A stretch of DNA of 64,000 bases from Methylobacterium sp. UNC378MF. Its GTDB lineage: Bacteria; Pseudomonadota; Alphaproteobacteria; Rhizobiales; Beijerinckiaceae. The stretch spans positions 1 through 64,000 of the forward strand of contig NZ_FMWU01000023.1 in the NCBI RefSeq assembly GCF_900103195.1, given 5' to 3'. The translations under genes were made by a program, and so were the position numbers. Position 1 is the stretch's first letter; each line of letters opens with the position of its first letter. Under the pieces are notes generated by a model. The model saw nothing but the letters and a program-made list of their open reading frames with translations, ran no database searches and was not told the DNA's origin. Below, piece by piece: positions 8,909 to 18,353 of the stretch.

Positions 8909-9685
8909 ATGAGCGCGCGCAGCCACGCCCGACAGGTCGTCGACCAGTTCGGAGCGCAGGCCTCCGCCTACGTGACCAGCGCCGTCCACGCCGCCGGTGC
9001 CGACCTCGACCGGATCGGCGCGCTGATCCGCGCGCGGCCGGATGCGCGGGTGCTCGATCTCGGCTGCGGCGGCGGCCATGTCGCCTTCACGGCCGCGGCG
9101 GCCGGGGCCGCCGTGACGGCCTACGACCTGTCGGCCGAGATGCTGGCGGCAGTCTCCGCCGAGGCGTCCCGCCGGGGTCTCGACCGGATCGAGACCCGGC
9201 AGGGCGGCGCCGAGGCCCTCCCCTTCCCGGACGCGGCCTTCGACGCGGTCCTGACCCGATACAGCGCGCACCATTGGCGCGACGTGCCGGCGGCGCTGGC
9301 GGAAGCGCGGCGGGTGATCCGGCCGGACGGCCTCCTCGTCGTCAGCGACATCATCGCGCCCGAGGATCCGCTGCTGGACACGCACCTGCAAGCCGTGGAA
9401 CTGCTGCGCGACCCCTCGCATGTGCGCGACTACCGGGTCTCGGAATGGCGCATCCTGCTGGAGATGGCGGGCTTCGACCCCGGCACCGTGACGACGAGCC
9501 GGCCGCGGATGGACTTCACGAGCTGGATCGCCCGCATGCGCACGCCCGAGACCCATGTCGCGGCGATCCGGGCGCTCCAGGCCGCCGCGCCCGCGGAGGT
9601 GACCGCCCATTTCGGCATCGAGGCGGATGGCAGCTTCCTGCTCGATTCGGCGCTGATCGAGGGCCGCCCCAGGCTTGGCCGTTGA
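8909..9685 (+). CDS. Class I SAM-dependent methyltransferase
   Basis: A 258-residue soluble enzyme of the UbiE/Methyltransf_11 type. Motif I is VLDLGCGGGHVA near residue 50, followed by TAYDLSAEML (the acidic residue that holds the SAM ribose), then an EALPFPDAAFDAV motif and a post-motif RVIRPDGLLVVSD. A GGAGAG ribosome site lies just before the ATG. Its position 15 bases after an MFS gene suggests one operon. The acceptor molecule is not evident. Confidence 0.88.
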   Translation: MSARSHARQVVDQFGAQASAYVTSAVHAAGADLDRIGALIRARPDARVLDLGCGGGHVAFTAAAAGAAVTAYDLSAEMLAAVSAEASRRGLDRIETRQGGAEALPFPDAAFDAVLTRYSAHHWRDVPAALAEARRVIRPDGLLVVSDIIAPEDPLLDTHLQAVELLRDPSHVRDYRVSEWRILLEMAGFDPGTVTTSRPRMDFTSWIARMRTPETHVAAIRALQAAAPAEVTAHFGIEADGSFLLDSALIEGRPRLGR

Positions 9686-9773
9686 ACGGTCGGGCGCGTG
9701 CCCCCATGTTGCGGATCCGCTTCACCAGAGGAAGCCGCCCCCGCCCGGCGGGGTCGCGGCTCAATGATCCGGC

Positions 9774-11060
9774 CTGATCGAACTCGTCGTCGTCGTCCTG
9801 CTGATCGCGCTCAACGGCGTCTTCTCGCTGTCGGAGTTGGCCGTGGTTTCGGCACGCCGGAGCCGGCTGCGCGCCCTGGCTGAGGAGCACCGCGCCGGCG
9901 CCAAGGCAGCCCTGGCGCTTGCAGAGGAGCCGGGGCGGTTCCTGTCCACCGTCCAGATCGGCATAACCCTGATCGGCATCCTGTCCGGCGTGGTCTCGGG
10001 TGCGGCGCTCGGAGACCGCCTCGCGCTGGTGCTGATCGACCTCGGCCTGAGCAAGGGCTGGGCCGACACGCTGGGCTACACCTTGGTGATCGGCGTGATC
10101 ACCTATCTGTCGGTGATCATCGGCGAGTTGGTGCCGAAACACCTCGCCCTGCGCGACCCGGAGCGGATCGCCTGCGCGGTGGCCCCCGGCATGCGCGTGG
10201 TCTCGCGGGCGGCGCTGCCGGCCGTGTGGCTCCTCGACGCCTCGACGCGCGCGGTGTTCCGGCTGATCGGCCAGGAGACTCAGAGCGCCAGCGCGGTGAC
10301 CGAGGAGGAGATCCGCAGCCTCGTGGCCGAGGCCGAGACCGCCGGCGTCATCGAGGGCGACGAGCGCGCGATGATCTCCGGCGTGCTGCGTCTCGGCGAC
10401 CGGCTGGTGCGCGGCGTGATGACGCCCCGTACCGACGTGGTCTGGATCGACCTCGCCGATGATCCGGAGACCAACCGGGCGCGGGTCCTCGAAAGCCCGT
10501 ATGCCCGCCTGCCCGTCGCGGATGGCGGCCCCGACGCGATGATCGGCATCCTCCAGCTGCGCGACCTGATCGGTCCCCTGTCCCGGGGTGAGCCGCTCGA
10601 CCTGCGTATGCAGGTCCGCAAGGCGCCCGTGCTGCCCGATACGGTCGACGCCCTCGTGGCCCTGGAGGTGCTGCGCAGGGCCCCGGTGCCCATGGCGCTG
10701 GTGCACGACGAGTACGGCCATTTCGACGGCCTCGTGACTCCCGCCGACATCCTCGATGCCATCGCGGGCGCGTTCCCGGCCGAGGATACGGAGCCGGACG
10801 CGGTGCGCCGCGCGGACGGATCGTGGCTGATCGCCGGCTCGATGCCGGCCGACGAGCTGGCGGACCAGCTCGGCCTGCGGCTCCCGCCCTCGCGCGACTA
10901 CGCGACGGCGGCCGGCCTCGTTATCGCGGTTCTCCAGCACCTGCCGGAGACCGGCGAGAGCTGCGAGATCGCCGGCTGGCGCTTCGAGGTCGTGGACCTC
11001 GATGGCCGGCGCGTCGACAAGCTGCTGGCGACCCGGCTCGCGGAGGTCGAGGCCGAGTAG
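9774..11060 (+). CDS. CNNM/CorC (hemolysin C-like) membrane protein with CBS pair; apparent CTG start
   Basis: Layout of this family: an N-terminal CNNM (DUF21) membrane domain (residues about 1-190, with QIGITLIGILSG and GELVPKHLAL), a CBS pair (about 205-330, with VRGVMTPRTDVVW and VHDEYGHFDGLVTP) and a C-terminal CorC_HlyC domain. The family is linked to magnesium or other cation efflux. The expected N-terminus (IELVVVVLLIALNGVFSLSE) is encoded, but no ATG, GTG or TTG precedes it in frame: a TGA lies at 9765 and the only candidate is CTG at 9774. The next normal start, TTG at 9837, would delete the first membrane helix. An out-of-frame ATG sits at 9764. With the CTG start the protein is 428 residues. 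Confidence 0.8.
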   Translation: MIELVVVVLLIALNGVFSLSELAVVSARRSRLRALAEEHRAGAKAALALAEEPGRFLSTVQIGITLIGILSGVVSGAALGDRLALVLIDLGLSKGWADTLGYTLVIGVITYLSVIIGELVPKHLALRDPERIACAVAPGMRVVSRAALPAVWLLDASTRAVFRLIGQETQSASAVTEEEIRSLVAEAETAGVIEGDERAMISGVLRLGDRLVRGVMTPRTDVVWIDLADDPETNRARVLESPYARLPVADGGPDAMIGILQLRDLIGPLSRGEPLDLRMQVRKAPVLPDTVDALVALEVLRRAPVPMALVHDEYGHFDGLVTPADILDAIAGAFPAEDTEPDAVRRADGSWLIAGSMPADELADQLGLRLPPSRDYATAAGLVIAVLQHLPETGESCEIAGWRFEVVDLDGRRVDKLLATRLAEVEAE

Positions 11061-11061
11061 C

Positions 11062-12402
11062 TCAGGGGGTCTCGCCGGAGAGGCGTCGCGCCGCGCCCGC
11101 TCGCCCGATCAGCGGCAGCAGGCCGGCCAGATCCGGTCCGTGCTCCAGACCGGTCAGCGCGAGGCGGAGCGGCATGAACAGGCCGCGTCCCTTGGCGCCG
11201 GTGCGGTTCCGGATCTCGGTCGTCCACGCCTTCCAGGTCTCCGGGCCGAACGGCTCGGGCGGCAGGGTCTCGCGGGCGGCCGCGATCACCGCCGGCTCGG
11301 TGAGCACGGGCTCGACGGGGCCGGTGACGACCCGCCACCAATCGGCCGCCTCCGGGACGCGGCCGAGATTGGCCCGCACCGCGAGCCAGAAGGCCTCGGC
11401 CCGGTCCGCCGGGATCCAGAGGGCGGCGAGACGTGCGGCCGCCTCCGCGTACGGCATGGCGTGGATCAGGCGCGCATTGAGGCCGTCGAGTTCGGCCGGG
11501 TCGAACCGGGCCGGCGCGCGCGAGATCTCGCCGAGATCGACGAGCCCGGCGAGGGTGTCGAGGTCGGGCACCGCCCGCACCGATTCGGCCGAGCCGGTCA
11601 GCACCGCCAGCGAGCGCACCGCGGCGGGCTCGTAGCCGGCCTCGCGCAGGCCGCGCAGCGACAGGTGGCCGAGCCGCTTCGACAGCCCCTCGCCGTCCGC
11701 GGTCGTCAGCAGGTTGTGGTGACCGAAGACCGGAACGGCCGCGTCCAGCGCCTCGAAGATCTGCACCTGCACGCCGGTATTGGTGACGTGGTCCTCGCCG
11801 CGGATGACGTGGGTGATGCCGAGATCGGCATCGTCCACCACCGAGGGCAGCGTGTAGAGATAGCTGCCGTCGGCGCGGATCAGCACCGGATCCGACAGCG
11901 ACGCGCAATCGACATGGGCCGGACCGCGGACGAGATCGTCCCAGGTCACGGTGCGCGCCTCAAGCAGGAACCGCCAATGCGGCCGGCGGCCCTCCGCTTC
12001 GAGCGCCGCGCGCTCCTCGGCGGTGAGCTTCAGCGCCGCCCGGTCGTAGATCGGCGGCTGGCCCCGCCCGAGCTGGCGCCTGCGGCGGCGCTCCAGCTCC
12101 TCCGGCGTCTCGTAGCAGGGATATAGCCGGCCCGCGGCGCGCAGGCGCTCGGCCGCCGCATCGTGCTGCGCCTTGCGGGCGCTCTGCCGGGCGAACAGGT
12201 CGGGCACGATGCCGAGCCACGCGAGATCCTCGCCGATCGCCTCGGCGAAGGCCTCCGTGGAGCGCTCCGCGTCGGTATCGTCGAGGCGCAGCAGGAAACG
12301 GCCGCCCGTGCGGCGGGCGAACAGGGCGTTGAGCAGGGCCGGCCGGGCATTGCCGATGTGGAGATAGCCGGTCGGCGAGGGTGCGAAGCGGACGAGAGTC
12401 AT
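11062..12402 (-). CDS. gltX: Glutamyl-tRNA synthetase
   Basis: Class I synthetase of 446 residues for glutamate. The HIGH-type motif is [12 protein letters not shown] near residue 16 and the KMSKS-type loop is [11 protein letters not shown] near residue 245. An RGEDH motif typical of glutamyl enzymes lies between. Alphaproteobacteria often carry two such enzymes; the short length and the SKRLG loop suit the gltX2 type, so a second copy elsewhere is expected. It converges end to end with the CNNM/CorC gene with one base between them. Confidence 0.93.
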   Translation of the reverse strand: MTLVRFAPSPTGYLHIGNARPALLNALFARRTGGRFLLRLDDTDAERSTEAFAEAIGEDLAWLGIVPDLFARQSARKAQHDAAAERLRAAGRLYPCYETPEELERRRRRQLGRGQPPIYDRAALKLTAEERAALEAEGRRPHWRFLLEARTVTWDDLVRGPAHVDCASLSDPVLIRADGSYLYTLPSVVDDADLGITHVIRGEDHVTNTGVQVQIFEALDAAVPVFGHHNLLTTADGEGLSKRLGHLSLRGLREAGYEPAAVRSLAVLTGSAESVRAVPDLDTLAGLVDLGEISRAPARFDPAELDGLNARLIHAMPYAEAAARLAALWIPADRAEAFWLAVRANLGRVPEAADWWRVVTGPVEPVLTEPAVIAAARETLPPEPFGPETWKAWTTEIRNRTGAKGRGLFMPLRLALTGLEHGPDLAGLLPLIGRAGAARRLSGETP

Positions 12403-12549
12403 GGCCCGCTCTCTAGCCGATCTCGGCGGGCTTGTGCGCGGGACTTCGCGTCGGCGGTCGCCCGATGCGCGATCTGCGGAGAGCCGCTACCCAGGGCGGC
12501 CAAAACCCGCCAGAAGGACGCGCTTGGTGCGGTGCGGGATGTGAGCGGC

Positions 12550-13827
12550 ATGGCGACGGACGGGACGGCCGACATCGTGGTGGTCGGCGGCGGGATGGTC
12601 GGGCTCGCCAGCGCCATCGCCCTGAGGGACCGCGGGCTCGACGTCATCCTGCTGGATCCCGGCGAGGCGCGGGCGCGGACCTCCTACGGCAATGCCGGCG
12701 TGGTCAGCCGCGGCTCGATCCTGCCGATGTCGAGCCCGGCCCTCTGGGGCAAGCTCCCGGCCTACCTGCGCAATGCCGACCGCGGCCTGCGCCTGAACTA
12801 CGCGCATCTCCCGCGGATCATCCCCTACACGGCGCACTTCCTGGCCGCCGCGCGCGCCTCCCGCTGGCGCCGCGCCGCGGCCGCGCTGCTGCCGCTGACG
12901 AGTGCGGCCTATCCGGCCCATGAGCGCCTGGCGGCCCGGGCCGGGACCACCGACCGGCTCCAGCGGACCGGCTGGATCAAGGCCTATCGCAGCGAGGCGG
13001 CCTTCGGAGCCGCCGCCCTGGAGCGCGAGATCCTGTCGGGGCACGGGGTCGCCTTCGACATCCTCGACACGGCGGCCCTGCACGCCCTCGAGCCGGCGCT
13101 GGTGCGGCCCTATGCGCGGGCGATGCTGCTCACCGAAACCGGCTCGGTTCGCGAGCCCGGCCGGCTCATCGAGGCCTGCGAGGCCCTGTTCGCCGGCCTC
13201 GGCGGTCGCCGCCTGCGAGGCAGCGTCACCCGCCTCGAGCCCGAGGCCGGCGGATGGCACGTCGCCCATGACGGCGGCACGGTCCGGGCCCGCCAGGTCG
13301 TGCTGGCGGCCGGTGCCGCTTCGGGGGCGATCGCCCGGACCCTCGGCTACCGGTTCGCAGTGGCGGCCGAGCGCGGCTACCACCGGCACTACGCCCTGCA
13401 TCCGGAGAGCCCGCCGCTGACCCGGCCGGTCCTCGACACCGGGGCCGGTTCCATCCTGTCGCCGATGGGCGATCACCGGGTGCGGGTCCTGTCAGGCGTG
13501 GAACTGAACGCCCGCAATGCCGCACCCGACCATACCCAGATCGAGGCGGCGTCACGGGAAGCGGCCGGGACCCTTCGGCTCGGAGGGCCCCTGGACAACG
13601 AGCCGTGGCTCGGCTCCCGTCCCTCGACCCCCGACGGAATGCCGGTGATCGGCCGGGCGCCGCGGCACGAGGGCCTGCTCTTCGCCTTCGGCCACGGCCA
13701 TATCGGCCTGTCCACCGGCCCGATCACCGGAGAGGTCATCGCCGACCTTGCCACCGGCCGGACACCCCCTGTTCCGGTCGCAGCCTTCGCGCCCGATCGG
13801 CTCCTGGCCTGGCCGCGGCTGCCCTGA
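12550..13827 (+). CDS. FAD-dependent amine oxidoreductase, D-amino-acid dehydrogenase (DadA) type
   Basis: A 425-residue DAO-family flavoprotein. The N-terminal dinucleotide-binding motif is VVVGGGMVGLASAIAL, followed by a ribose-binding acid (LLDPGEARARTSYGNAG). The C-terminal FAD contact is FAFGHGHIGLSTGP. The family oxidises D-amino acids, passing electrons to the respiratory chain, but substrates differ among members. The ATG at 12550 is used; a GTG at 12541 is equally possible. It is divergent from gltX with 147 bases between. Confidence 0.85.
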   Translation: MATDGTADIVVVGGGMVGLASAIALRDRGLDVILLDPGEARARTSYGNAGVVSRGSILPMSSPALWGKLPAYLRNADRGLRLNYAHLPRIIPYTAHFLAAARASRWRRAAAALLPLTSAAYPAHERLAARAGTTDRLQRTGWIKAYRSEAAFGAAALEREILSGHGVAFDILDTAALHALEPALVRPYARAMLLTETGSVREPGRLIEACEALFAGLGGRRLRGSVTRLEPEAGGWHVAHDGGTVRARQVVLAAGAASGAIARTLGYRFAVAAERGYHRHYALHPESPPLTRPVLDTGAGSILSPMGDHRVRVLSGVELNARNAAPDHTQIEAASREAAGTLRLGGPLDNEPWLGSRPSTPDGMPVIGRAPRHEGLLFAFGHGHIGLSTGPITGEVIADLATGRTPPVPVAAFAPDRLLAWPRLP

Positions 13828-13841
13828 ACGTGCGTCCGGCC

Positions 13842-14312
13842 TCAGCGCCAGTCGTAAGGATCGAACGGGTCGAGCACCGCCTGGACCTTCCGCAGGAAGT
13901 CCGGCTGGCGCTGGAGATCAGCCTCCCGGGCGAGGGCCCGCAGGAAGGCCTGCGGGCCATGCTCGAGATCGCGGGTCAGACCGTTATAGCGGTCGGCCGG
14001 CTCGACATGGGCGGGACTCACCGCGACGCGGTAATCGAGGCCGCAGGTCGGCGGGTCGATTCCCAGGCGATAGCAGATCCTCACCCGCGCAAAGGGCGCG
14101 TCCGGGCGATAATCGACCTGGTAACCGCCGAGCCGGAAGGCACCCCCGGTCACACGCTCGGCATAGGCCAGCGTCCGGGCCACGGTGGTGAAGCCGGCGG
14201 TGCGCCGGTCGCGCACGAGGTCGATCGCCACCCGCTCCGTCGGCACGAACGGTTGCGCACAGGCGGTGCCGGAAACCAGCGCGGCCAGGAGAGCGGGGAC
14301 GAGGAGTCTCAT
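13842..14312 (-). CDS. Secreted hypothetical protein
   Basis: A 156-residue protein not recognised. It begins with a signal peptide ([19 protein letters not shown]). The mature part has two cysteines (ICYRLG and PTCGLDY) and a C-terminal region rich in charged residues ending DPFDPYDWR. Its ATG overlaps the stop codon of the upstream collagen-like lipoprotein gene by 4 bases, so the two are probably translated together and may work together in the envelope. Confidence 0.7.
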   Translation of the reverse strand: MRLLVPALLAALVSGTACAQPFVPTERVAIDLVRDRRTAGFTTVARTLAYAERVTGGAFRLGGYQVDYRPDAPFARVRICYRLGIDPPTCGLDYRVAVSPAHVEPADRYNGLTRDLEHGPQAFLRALAREADLQRQPDFLRKVQAVLDPFDPYDWR

Positions 14313-14719
14313 GGCTTCTTCATGCAGACCGCGACGGGCTGGGCATCCTTGGCGGCCTTGGCGGTCATGTCGAGGCAGCCGACCGTGGACACGCCGTCCG
14401 TCACGGTCACGGACGGCAGAACGGCCATGCCCCGGCAATAGGCGCCAATCAATTCCTCGTCACGGCGGCAGGCCACGTCGAGGCGTACCTGGTTGTTCAT
14501 CGCCGGCCCGGGCGGCCCCGGCGGTCCGGCCGGGCCCGTCTCGCCGGTGGGACCGCGGGCGCCGGTCGCTCCGTTCAGACCCGACGGGCCCGGCGGCCCC
14601 TGGGGGCCGCGATCCCCCTTCGCGCCCGGAGGACCGGCCGGCCCCGGCTTCGGCTCGCTACAGCCGGCGAGCGCGAGCGCCACCGCGCCGACGGCGAGCG
14701 CGATCCGAGCGAGTCTCAT
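14309..14719 (-). CDS. Collagen-like lipoprotein
   Basis: A 136-residue protein with a lipoprotein signal (LALAGC, lipidated Cys20). Residues 26-73 are 16 uninterrupted Gly-X-Y triplets rich in GPP, GPA and GER-like units, the hallmark of a collagen triple helix. The C-terminal 60 residues are a small globular part with three cysteines (DVACRRD, AYCRGMA and VGCLD) plus VCMKKP. A trimeric stalk anchored in the outer membrane is the natural inference. It precedes and overlaps a secreted hypothetical protein gene. Confidence 0.78.
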   Translation of the reverse strand: MRLARIALAVGAVALALAGCSEPKPGPAGPPGAKGDRGPQGPPGPSGLNGATGARGPTGETGPAGPPGPPGPAMNNQVRLDVACRRDEELIGAYCRGMAVLPSVTVTDGVSTVGCLDMTAKAAKDAQPVAVCMKKP

Positions 14720-14812
14720 GCGGTTCTCCGGCCACGCCTGCGCGTGGAACTGGTGCGAGCCAGCAATGCGTCAACCGCGCATCCGGGATCGAGACGCATG
14801 AAATAAAATCAA

Positions 14813-14842
14813 GAGTAGCAGACCCTCGACCGGTCTGCTCTC
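14813..14842 (-). other. Hairpin with a T-rich flank on the minus strand
   Basis: AGCAGACC, 7-base loop, GGTCTGCT, extended by three further pairs. On the minus strand it is followed by a T-rich stretch (TTGATTTTATTTC), so it looks like an intrinsic terminator or attenuator upstream of the collagen-like lipoprotein gene, although no minus-strand gene lies upstream of it. Confidence 0.35.
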
Positions 14843-14920
14843 GCCGATCAGATTAAGGGTTTTGCAAAATCTTGGGCTCACATCGGCTGGGATGGCTACG
14901 TCCCACTGATCTGCTCGCCC

Positions 14921-15559
14921 ATGACCGGCAGAGAACGTTTAACCGCACAGTATAGAGAGACGGCAGGTTGTCTCCTGAAGCGCCTCGGACGCGACGCCGC
15001 CGGCGCGGCCGCGGTGGAGTTCGCCCTCGTCGCGCTGCCCTTTCTGGCGCTGTGCGGCGCGATCATCCAGATCACATTCCAGATCTGGGCAACCCAGAAT
15101 CTCGATCGCGCCCTGCAGAACGCGGTGCGCACGATCTTCACCGGCCAGTTCCAGCTCGACACGGCCGGCCAGACCGACCCCGCGACCGTGCTCGCGGCCC
15201 TGAAGACCCGCATGTGCGGCCCGGCCAGCAGCCCCATCGCCGCGGTGTTCAACTGCCAGAGCGTCAAGATCGATGTCGCGACGGCGAGCAGCTTCTCGGC
15301 CGCCGCCGCGAGCAAGCCGATCGACACCGCCACGGGCACGTGGAACACCAGCTTCGGTACCAATTACAAATGCGCCATTCCGGGAACGATCGTGATCGTC
15401 ACCGCGGCGGTGCCGTTCCCGACCTTCTTCAACCTGATGGGCCTGAACACGCGGCAATTCACCAGCGGGTCCGGCGCGGGTTCGAGTCTCCTGACCTCCA
15501 CCGCGGTGTTCCGCACCGAGCCCTATCAGATCGTCGGAGCGAGCCCGTGCCCGTCCTGA
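14921..15559 (+). CDS. TadE-like pseudopilin
   Basis: A 212-residue protein with the TadE layout: a short basic N-terminus, then GAAAVEFALVALPFLALCG as a prepilin-like membrane helix with the conserved Glu (residues about 27-50), then an exported domain with four cysteines. TadE-type proteins are minor pseudopilins of Flp/Tad pili. The upstream 200 bases are AT-rich (TTTTGCAAAA palindrome at 14860-14869) and likely hold the promoter. It overlaps the next TadE-like gene by 13 bases. Confidence 0.85.
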   Translation: MTGRERLTAQYRETAGCLLKRLGRDAAGAAAVEFALVALPFLALCGAIIQITFQIWATQNLDRALQNAVRTIFTGQFQLDTAGQTDPATVLAALKTRMCGPASSPIAAVFNCQSVKIDVATASSFSAAAASKPIDTATGTWNTSFGTNYKCAIPGTIVIVTAAVPFPTFFNLMGLNTRQFTSGSGAGSSLLTSTAVFRTEPYQIVGASPCPS

Positions 15560-16212
15560 CGATCATCGCCGGGTGGACGGCGCGACTGCGGCGCGACCGG
15601 CGCGGGGGCGCCGCGGTGGAGTTCGCCGTGATCCTGCCGGTGCTGCTCGCCATCTGGGCGGGCATGACCGAGATCGCACACGCCATCGACGAGTGGCGCA
15701 AGCTCACGCAGCTCGCCCGCACCGTGGCGGATCTGACAGCCCAGGGCGACACGCAGAACCCGATCAGCACCAGCGTGATGAACGACATCATCGCCTCCGC
15801 CACTGCGGTGATGCGCCCGTTCGACACGTCGAAGGTCAAGATCGTCGTCAGCGCCATGGGCGTGGACCCGAAGAACGCGAGCCCCGTACCGCTGGTCTGC
15901 TCCAGCGTCGCCAATGCCAACGCGACCCCGCGCAGCCCGGGTACCGCGACCGGCCTGACCGTGCCGGACGGATACCAGGTGCCGGGCATGCGCTACGTCC
16001 TGGCCGAGGTCAGCATCAGCTACACGCCGATGATCGGCAGCGCCCTGGTCAAGCTCGCCAAGGGCGTCGGCGAGACGATCACCTTCACGAGCAGCGCGCC
16101 GTGGCCGACCCGCGGCGGTCAAGCCTACGGCGCCAGCACCTACACGGAAGTCATCCTGCCGGATGCCAAACACGCGAATTGCGATGGCAAACAGATCGAC
16201 CGCGCGTCCTGA
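15547..16212 (+). CDS. Second TadE-like pseudopilin
   Basis: A 221-residue protein starting at GTG 15547 inside the end of the preceding gene. The helix motif is GGAAVEFAVILPVLLAIWAG with the conserved Glu (about residues 18-37), followed by an exported domain. Together with its neighbours it forms a three-gene Tad pseudopilin set; the Tad secretion genes (tadA-C, rcpA) are not in this window. It overlaps the following gene by 50 bases in another frame, a sign of translational coupling. Confidence 0.84.
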   Translation: MPVLTIIAGWTARLRRDRRGGAAVEFAVILPVLLAIWAGMTEIAHAIDEWRKLTQLARTVADLTAQGDTQNPISTSVMNDIIASATAVMRPFDTSKVKIVVSAMGVDPKNASPVPLVCSSVANANATPRSPGTATGLTVPDGYQVPGMRYVLAEVSISYTPMIGSALVKLAKGVGETITFTSSAPWPTRGGQAYGASTYTEVILPDAKHANCDGKQIDRAS

Positions 16213-17893
16213 CCGCGCGGGCCCACGGTGGCGCCGCGACCTCCTGCGCGACCGCGGCGGCAACGTCGCCTTGCTGTTCGCGTTCCTGAGCGTGCCGATG
16301 CTGATGCTCGGCGGCGCGGCGATCGATTACGGCTTCGCCACACGGCTGGAGACGAAGCTCCAGGCCGCGACCGACGCGACCGCCCTGCTCCTCTGCCAGA
16401 CGCCCCTGACTACGTCGCAGGCCGACCTCAACCTCCTTGCGCAGACGACCATGACCGGTGCCATGGGGACGGCGAATCTCGTGGTCGATCCGCTGGACAT
16501 CACCAGCAACCCGCGCAAGATCACCCTGACCGCCCACAAGCTTTCGACGACCTTCTTCGGCGGGCTGACCGGCACCAAGCGCATCAACCCGGGCGCCGTG
16601 TCGCAATGCGCCACGCCGCTGCCCAAGACCTTCGAAATCGCGCTGGTGCTCGACAATACCGGGTCGATGGCCGAGTCGAGCGGAGGACAATCGAAGCTCA
16701 AGGCCGTGCAGACGGCCGCGACGACGTTCGTGAATTACGTCGCGACGAGCCCCGCCTTCTCGAGCGCGACCAAGATCGCGATCGTGCCCTTCGCCGCCGC
16801 CGTGGCGGTCGATCCGTCGGCCTATCGCTACGCCTCGTGGATCGATCAGAACGGCCAATCCAGCTACCACTGGACCAACATCATTCCGTCGACCCCGCCG
16901 CTCTTCAAGAGCCGCTTCGACGTGTTCGCGAAGCTGCAGGCAGTCAATCGGAACTGGGGCTGGGCCGGGTGTCTCGAGTCGCTCCCCTACCCGTTCAACG
17001 TGCAGGACGGCACCCCCTCGACCAAGGATTCGTACTACGTGCCGCTGCTGGCGCCAGACGAGCCGGGCGACGCCAAGGCCGGCGCGGCGCCCTTCCCGGT
17101 CGGCAGCCGGTCGCCGACCGCTTACAGCTACAACAGCTATATCGACGACGATAACGGCGGCAGCTGCCAGAACAGCAGCACCTACAACACCGCCCTCGGC
17201 CAGGCCTGCAAGTACGTCAATCCCAAGGACGCGGTTTCCGGCTCGAGTGTCGGGATCCCCAACGGCCCCAATTTCGGCTGCACGACCCAACCGCTTCAGC
17301 GGCTGACCAGCGATACCAGCGCGCTGAAGGCGCTCATCGATAAGATGGCGCCCCTCGGATCGACCAACATCCACGAGGGTTTCATGTGGGGCTGGCGGAC
17401 GCTCTCGCCCAACAGCGTCTTCGCGGACGGGCAACCCTACGCGTCGAGCGCGAACAGCTCCAACGCCACGACGATCAACAAGATCATCATCCTGATGACG
17501 GACGGCACCAACAGCTGGGGCGTCAACCCGAATGCGCCGACTGGGTCGCTCTATTTCGCGGCCGGCTACTTCAAGAACGCCAACAACACGACCGCGAAGC
17601 CGCGCCTGACGACAGCGTATCAGAACGCGAACCTCTCGGATGGGGATACGGCCCGGAAGGCGCTCGACGCCCTCACCGCGGAGGCCTGCGCGAATGCGAA
17701 GGCGGTCAACATCTCGATCTACACGATCGGCTTCAGCATCCCGTCCGATCCGATCGATGCGGCGGGCCAGAAACTCCTGAAGACCTGCGCCTCGGCGGAC
17801 AACCAGTACTTCCTGGCCAACACCTCCGACGATCTGATCGCCGCGTTCCAGCAGATCCAGGCGAGCATCGGCGCGCTCCGGCTCACGCAGTAG
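16163..17893 (+). CDS. TadG-like pilus assembly protein with von Willebrand A domain
   Basis: A 576-residue protein. A basic N-terminus and a membrane helix (GGNVALLFAFLSVPMLML, about 33-52) match the TadG/PF13400 type. From about residue 155 a VWA domain starts with the metal-site motif VLDNTGSMAES (DxTGS variant) and continues with STNIHEG and IIILMTDGTNSW. The C-terminus ends after a YTIGFSIP strand. TadG acts in Flp pilus assembly in the envelope. Starts at 16163 and 16184 (both ATG) are possible. It converges on dksA. Confidence 0.85.
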   Translation: MPNTRIAMANRSTARPDRAGPRWRRDLLRDRGGNVALLFAFLSVPMLMLGGAAIDYGFATRLETKLQAATDATALLLCQTPLTTSQADLNLLAQTTMTGAMGTANLVVDPLDITSNPRKITLTAHKLSTTFFGGLTGTKRINPGAVSQCATPLPKTFEIALVLDNTGSMAESSGGQSKLKAVQTAATTFVNYVATSPAFSSATKIAIVPFAAAVAVDPSAYRYASWIDQNGQSSYHWTNIIPSTPPLFKSRFDVFAKLQAVNRNWGWAGCLESLPYPFNVQDGTPSTKDSYYVPLLAPDEPGDAKAGAAPFPVGSRSPTAYSYNSYIDDDNGGSCQNSSTYNTALGQACKYVNPKDAVSGSSVGIPNGPNFGCTTQPLQRLTSDTSALKALIDKMAPLGSTNIHEGFMWGWRTLSPNSVFADGQPYASSANSSNATTINKIIILMTDGTNSWGVNPNAPTGSLYFAAGYFKNANNTTAKPRLTTAYQNANLSDGDTARKALDALTAEACANAKAVNISIYTIGFSIPSDPIDAAGQKLLKTCASADNQYFLANTSDDLIAAFQQIQASIGALRLTQ

Positions 17894-17933
17894 GCCCCGC
17901 GGCCGCCGGATCCGGCGCGCGGCCGGGCCCGGC

Positions 17934-18353
17934 TCAGTCGTCGCGGTAGACCCGTTCGCGGCGCTCGTGCCGCTCCTGGGCCTCGAGCGACAAGGTCGCG
18001 ATCGGCCGCGCATCGAGCCGGCGCAGGGAGATCGGTTCGCCGGTCTCCTCGCAGAAGCCGTAGGACCCGTCCTCGATGCGGGCCAGCGCCGCGTCGATCT
18101 TGCCGGTGAGCTTGCGCTGGCGGTCCCGTGCCCGCAGCTCGATCGCGCGATCCGTCTCGGACGACGCACGATCGGCGAGGTCGGGATGGTTCTCGTTCTC
18201 GCTCTGGAGCGCCACCAGCGTATCCTGCGCCTCGCGCAGGATGTCGTTCTTCCAGCTCAGCAGCTTGCGCCGGAAATATTCGCGCTGCCGGTCATTCATG
18301 AAGGGCTCGTCGTCGGACGGGACGTAGCCGTCCTCCAGCTGCACCTTCGCCAT
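17934..18353 (-). CDS. dksA: RNA polymerase-binding transcription factor DksA (single-cysteine type)
   Basis: A 139-residue DksA that works with ppGpp in the secondary channel of RNA polymerase. The coiled-coil part spans about 20-95 and carries the DRASSETDRAIELRARDRQRKL segment near the tip. The zinc-finger region (FCEETGEPI ... ARPIATLS) keeps only the first of the four usual cysteines, a C-x-x-T / A-x-x-A pattern known from alphaproteobacterial DksA such as that of Rhodobacter sphaeroides. A GAGGGTG ribosome site precedes the ATG. The 182 bases upstream hold its promoter. Confidence 0.9.
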   Translation of the reverse strand: MAKVQLEDGYVPSDDEPFMNDRQREYFRRKLLSWKNDILREAQDTLVALQSENENHPDLADRASSETDRAIELRARDRQRKLTGKIDAALARIEDGSYGFCEETGEPISLRRLDARPIATLSLEAQERHERRERVYRDD

